Shown: one piece after another, positions 60,044-64,000 of the stretch
How the letters are laid out: each line of letters begins with the position of its first letter
Numbering within the stretch: the first letter of the stretch is position 1
Translations under genes and position numbers: made by a program
NCBI GenBank assembly: GCA_942159475.1
Contig: OW804094.1
Coordinates: 135,332,755 to 135,396,754, forward strand
Source of the DNA: Sthenelais limicola
Lineage: Eukaryota > Annelida > Polychaeta > Phyllodocida > Sigalionidae
Reading direction: 5' to 3'
Length of the DNA stretch: 64,000 nucleotides
The notes under the pieces: model-generated
What the model was told of the DNA's origin: nothing
Databases searched by the model: none
Seen by the model: only the letters and a program-made list of their open reading frames with translations

Positions 60044-60159
60044 TAAGAGCCTTGTCCACTAAGCCGATTCTCCTGCGATTCTCACATAATTTAGTGCAAA
60101 AGAGTCCTCCTCTGCGGCGCAAAATCGCATGACAATCGGCTTGGTGGACTAGGCCCTTT
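60044..60159. repeat. HR-4 copy
   Basis: TAAGAGCCTTGTCCACTAAG to GGACTAGGCCCTTTA, next to a LINE relic. Confidence 0.75.
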
Positions 60160-60218
60160 ACTCTACTCTTAACAATGAGCAGCCGCCTAGCAGCTATAAC
60201 AAGTTTGGGACTTTTCCC

Positions 60219-60475
60219 TTATATCGATGACAAACATCTGACCTCTTCTAGCATTTTACGCCAGGAATTTGTTTTCTTTTTCTCCAGACCTTGTACCGTA
60301 TTATTATACTCTAAGATTCTCAAGTTTAGACTGGCTTCGTTTAAAAAAGCTGCAAACACAACCTCGTTCTTATGGAATATTCTCTGACGATAAATATAGT
60401 ATTTGGATGCTATTACTAACCAATTTAAGAAGTGTTTTTGAGGGCTCTCCCCACTGTATCCTAGCAAGATCGTAG
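60219..60475 (-). pseudogene. LINE C-terminal fragment
   Basis: The minus-strand frame contains FLNWLVIASKYYIYRQRI and later WRKMLEEVRC. The NWLxxxSKYYIYR pattern is common at the end of LINE reverse transcriptases of aquatic invertebrates. Only about 80 codons are present, with no polymerase domain, so this is a relic. Confidence 0.5.
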
Positions 60476-60521
60476 TGCAATTAACTGATTGTTGTCATTA
60501 ATTTGATACAGAATTGTCACA

Positions 60522-60765
60522 TGGAGCCGGTTCTCGGAAATTATACAATCGGCAGTTATACATATGTCATAATTTATGGTGGATTATGCTTTACAAATGA
60601 CATATACCAGGTACATCTGGGTATATTTGGCATTGCATTAATTACAAGATTATTTACTGTTATGTGAAACTGTATTTTGAACCCGCTTTTTGCCTTAAAT
60701 TTGGATTATTTGAGAGAATTGGTGAAGGGGAATTGTACATTTTCTCACGACCTGTCCAGTATACT
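60522..60765. repeat. HR-2 diverged copy
   Basis: Ends GGAGCCGGTTCTCGG and CTCACGACCTGTCCAGTATA match the family only loosely; the interior is recognisable. Confidence 0.6.
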
Positions 60766-60939
60766 CGGAATGGGCACTATATATATTAGTGGTTAATGGG
60801 GTCTGCCCCCTCCCGCACTCTACCTCCCCCCCCCCTGCATCCCACCTGTGCCCGCACCAGTGCCGAAGGCAGCATTAATCCCTTGTTATCGCCCCTGCCC
60901 CAGGCCCAGTGGTGCTTACAGATGGTGTCACATTAGGAC

Positions 60940-61182
60940 ATGGGTCAGATCGTCAGAAAATGTACAATTCACCTTCACCAATCCTCTCAAATAACCCACA
61001 TTGAATAGAAAATTGAAGTTCAAAACATAGATTAACACCACGATAGATATATTTTTAATCAACACAATGCAAATGATACCCTGATATACCCATTATTTAT
61101 GATTTTCCAGTCGAATTTAGCAGAAGTTATCAAATTTGTGGAGCGGCCGATTGTATATTTTCTGAAAATCTGACCGACATGT
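60940..61182. repeat. HR-2 copy
   Basis: CATGGGTCAGATCGTCAG to CTGAAAATCTGACCGACATG. Confidence 0.75.
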
Positions 61183-61227
61183 ATGCATCACTCTACCTAG
61201 TCCCATCCCCATTGCCTATCTGCACAC

Positions 61228-61460
61228 TAAAGCCCGATGCACACATGGTCGATTTGGCTCCCGATTGCCCCATGATTTGGGTCTCCTGATGAATCTTAGG
61301 ATTTCATTTCAAATTCTGGTTTATACTTTTGAAATAACATAAACTAGGATTGGAAGTAAAATCCTAGGATTCATAGTGACACCAAAATCGGGGAGCAATC
61401 GGGGGAAAAAGACCCTACCAACACACAGCCGATTTGCCCCCCGATTGGCCCCGATATGGG
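61228..61460. repeat. HR-6 copy with duplicated end
   Basis: AAAGCCCGATGCACACATGG start; after the usual right arm comes a second end segment (CCAACACACAGCCGATTTGC). Confidence 0.65.
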
Positions 61461-61520
61461 TCCATGTCACCAAATTACAATCATCGAGTAGTGCAGGGAA
61501 ATGGGCAATTGCTTCAGGTA

Positions 61521-61745
61521 CATTAAAGTTGCATCTTCCGCAATTACAAACACAATCTTGCCGAAATTTACTCCTGTTATGATTTATAAGACCTAGTTTA
61601 CCAATATTCTGCTGCTGTTATGTATTAAGATACACAAATTTGAAGTCGAATCGTCCAAAAAGGAAGGCCTGTAGCCAAAACAATTATCACCATCCTCCAA
61701 TAGTCTGGTCAAATGAAAAGGAGAGGAATGGAACAAAAGGTGTCT
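61521..61745. repeat. HR-3 partial copy
   Basis: ATTAAAGTTGCATCTTCCGC start and CCAATATTCTGCTGCTGTTA; 3' part lost. Confidence 0.6.
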
Positions 61746-61789
61746 GTAATGTCAACTTCTGTCTGGCAAACAGATACCAGATATACTAG

Positions 61790-62017
61790 ATGGGTCACCT
61801 TTTTCAGAAAATGTACAATTGGCAGCTCAACACGTTTAGGGAAATTCTGCTAAATTTGGATGAAAAATTATGAATACCGGGTATATTTGAGTATATTTGG
61901 GATCGCATTGATCTAAGTATGTGTTCTGTAATGTTAAACTCCATTTTGAAGCTCATTTGTGTTATTTCAGAGGATTGGTGAAGGTGAATTGTACATTTTC
62001 TGAAGATCTGACCCACA
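61790..62017. repeat. HR-2 copy abutting HR-1
   Basis: GATGGGTCACCTTTTTCAG to GAAGATCTGACCCACATA. Confidence 0.75.
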
Positions 62018-62018
62018 T

Positions 62019-62414
62019 AAATGTGATGTGCTATGGAGAAGTGAGTCACAAGTAGCAAAAAATGTATTTTGAGATATCATCATATTTGAAAAGCTGAGAT
62101 CAAGCCGATTCCAATGATTGTAAACATTAGGACATTTAATAAGTACTTCTATATTTTAAATTTGATATTTTTATTTTAGAAAGGTTTGTAATATTTCTGG
62201 GTGGAGCATTAGCTAAATATATTCTATAGGATGAGCTTAGAAATGTAAGGATATATTTGAGACAGGCTTGAAATTTGATAAATGTATTCATACAACTTCA
62301 CAAAGTACACACCCCAAAGATGGGAATATTCCTACAAAGAGATCTTGTGAATAAAATACATTAAAAAACATCAATTTTGAGACTTGTGACTCATTTTCCT
62401 TTAAGACATCACAT
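62019..62414. repeat. HR-1 copy abutting HR-2
   Basis: Starts AATGTGATGTGCTATGG immediately after an HR-2 right end and finishes AAGACATCACATAT. Confidence 0.75.
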
Positions 62415-62899
62415 ATGGAAAACAGTCTACCAAGAAAATGACCTTCAGAAATGTCATATGGGGAAATTTAAAGCTGTCTCTGTTCAGTTATTTGCACGTT
62501 TTGAAACTTCTCAATGTTGATTTGCTACCTCTCTTTCATTCCCTGGAAGTGCATTACACAAAGCTGATGTTTTACATGCAATGCTTCTTTCTTTTTCTCC
62601 AAGATTCTTACTGATTGTAATTAGTGTTATTACTGTGCGTCATGCAATCTGGTTATCTGTTTTGCAGTGGCTAAGTAATCTTCTTCTCCTATCTAATTTA
62701 ATATGCTAGTCTAGACCTGTATGTGTGAATATACATGTGTAGTGCCATGACTGAACTTTCCATATACTACTTATATCCATACAACTACAACCTTTTAACA
62801 CCAGATGGACCTGTGTGTCACAGCTGTGTTAATTCTGTATTTATCTGTTATACGATTACCATTATCATGTTGTACCAACCTTTAAATACCCTTTTACAT

Positions 62900-63019
62900 G
62901 TCATTGCCATTTTACCAACACCATGACTTCAGTCTTAATAAATCAGAGTAATAATATTGAGGCTCTTGTCTTATATTATAACCAAACTCTCCTCCTCTAC
63001 ATACAACCGGGTCATTACA
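62900..63019 (+). mobile_element. Right part of a probable 5' LTR
   Basis: Ends in ...CATTACA just before the primer-binding-like sequence, and carries AATAAA at 62937-62942, as expected for the R/U5 part of an LTR. The left LTR border and the second LTR are not visible, so the start given is nominal. Confidence 0.5.
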
Positions 63020-63022
63020 TTT

Positions 63023-63035
63023 TGGTGCCGTGACC
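63023..63035 (+). other. Probable tRNA primer-binding site
   Basis: TGGTGCCGTGACC a few bases after the LTR end. Retroelement primer-binding sites commonly begin TGG because they pair with a tRNA 3' CCA. The matching tRNA was not identified. Confidence 0.55.
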
Positions 63036-63081
63036 AATAGAGGAGTAAGAAAATTTTCCTTCTCAGGAATTGATTATTCAT

Positions 63082-64000
63082 ATGTCTGAATATGGACATT
63101 TAAATATCCCCACTATTGGTGAGGAATTATTGCCTTACGGCGATCCTATGCTTAACCTGAGTTCTCATCTTGCAGACTCAGAAACTTCCATTGACTTTGA
63201 CGATTCAGTAAGTCGTTACCGATTACCTGACGATTTAGATCACCAATTAGATGGACGATTAGCTGCTTCTCTCGATAGTTTAGATCGGGGTACTTACCAA
63301 GTAATCCCTGAACAAAGGCTTGAATGGGAAACGATGCTTGGTATACGAGAAATCGATCCTGGCGTTAATATGGACCGACGCGATCGTCGAGCCCAGGGAA
63401 CGACCAAGGTCAGATCCGTCGCTGGGTCTGTTTTCAATGAAAAGGCTAGCAGCCATGCAAGTCAAGTTACCAATCCCGCTTTTGCAGATATGCTCTCACT
63501 TGAGGATATTATTAGGCTGGGAATCGACAATGGTTGGACAATAGAAGCCTATACAGCAGCAGATCGGGTATATATAAAAACTTTAGCCGAATCTGTTTTT
63601 GCAAATGTTTACCAGTTACCTTTGGGTCGGGTAGACCATTTAATGATCGAATGCGAAAAGCTGGGCCTTCAGCCTGACGGTTTCGGTGGTGAAAATATAT
63701 CTTCTGATCATGGGGAAAATATAATCATTCCTGTCGAAAATACAAAGCCTAAGAATTTAAAATTCTGGGGGTCTGTACCAGACATTTCTACCAACAGGAG
63801 AAAGGCTATTGAAAAAATAGTCAACTCTTATGGTAAAACCTATTCAGAAGGTGGGGGAGATTTCGACGATTATACTTTAAAAGTTGATAATGTTAGTTTG
63901 GCCTGGAAAACGCCATACAAGCAGACACATAATCCTCCGATTAAGCCTATACAGCTGCCAAAACAAGCTAAATTCTCTCCAGTAATACCTAGGAGAGTAC
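63082..64000 (+). CDS. Gag-like ORF of an LTR retrotransposon, cut by the window edge
   Basis: An uninterrupted frame of 306 codons from ATG at 63082 (the first Met after an in-frame TAA at 63046) to the edge. It starts MSEYGHLNIPTIGEELLPYG and is acidic near the N-terminus, with a helical-looking middle (LSLEDIIRLGIDNGWT) and a Pro/Lys-rich end (NPPIKPIQLPKQ). I recognise no named domain and see no zinc knuckle in the visible part. The position just after a probable LTR end and primer-binding site suggests gag, perhaps of a BEL/Pao- or Ty3-like element. The lack of stops suggests a young copy. It could instead be an unrelated host gene, but the context argues against that. Confidence 0.7.
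   Translation, partial: MSEYGHLNIPTIGEELLPYGDPMLNLSSHLADSETSIDFDDSVSRYRLPDDLDHQLDGRLAASLDSLDRGTYQVIPEQRLEWETMLGIREIDPGVNMDRRDRRAQGTTKVRSVAGSVFNEKASSHASQVTNPAFADMLSLEDIIRLGIDNGWTIEAYTAADRVYIKTLAESVFANVYQLPLGRVDHLMIECEKLGLQPDGFGGENISSDHGENIIIPVENTKPKNLKFWGSVPDISTNRRKAIEKIVNSYGKTYSEGGGDFDDYTLKVDNVSLAWKTPYKQTHNPPIKPIQLPKQAKFSPVIPRRV

Overview
This is a 64 kb piece of nuclear DNA from an animal. It is AT-rich and dominated by non-coding sequence. The only genes I can support are two split genes with GT-AG introns, both from families typical of animals: a heterotrimeric G-protein alpha subunit and an NDRG-family protein. Long introns, many short TA-flanked hairpin repeats and an LTR-retrotransposon edge suggest an invertebrate genome, probably aquatic, but nothing here fixes the species. 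I see no prokaryotic operon, CRISPR array, tRNA or rRNA.

Layout: (1) 1-3348 is mostly repeats, with an ambiguous GC-rich open stretch at the extreme left edge. (2) 3349-13790, plus strand, holds seven coding exons of a divergent G-alpha gene. They splice in frame into 387 residues, counting from the first visible Met. (3) 13791-30074 is a convergent intergenic region with hairpin repeats, a LINE 3' fragment and tandem arrays. (4) 30075-52484, minus strand, holds eleven coding exons of an NDRG gene. They splice into 321 residues through the stop. The 5' exons are not found and probably lie beyond 52.5 kb or outside the window. (5) 52485-62900 is repeat-rich sequence with clustered hairpin elements, polypyrimidine and polypurine tracts and a second LINE fragment. 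(6) 62900-64000 is the left part of an LTR retrotransposon: a probable LTR end with a polyadenylation signal, a probable primer-binding site, and a gag-like ORF of at least 306 codons that runs off the edge.

The two genes are transcribed towards each other and have no obvious joint role: G-alpha is a membrane signalling GTPase and NDRG is a cytosolic pseudo-hydrolase. The G-alpha is unusual. It keeps the catalytic Arg and Gln, the switch-I Thr and NKxD, but departs from consensus in the P-loop and in DVGGQ, carries an extra segment in the helical domain, and has an atypical C-terminus.

At least seven families of non-autonomous hairpin repeats occur in two or more copies (named HR-1 to HR-7 here). 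They account for a large share of the non-coding DNA and for most short open frames. Several are nested, and several sit within tens of bases of splice sites.
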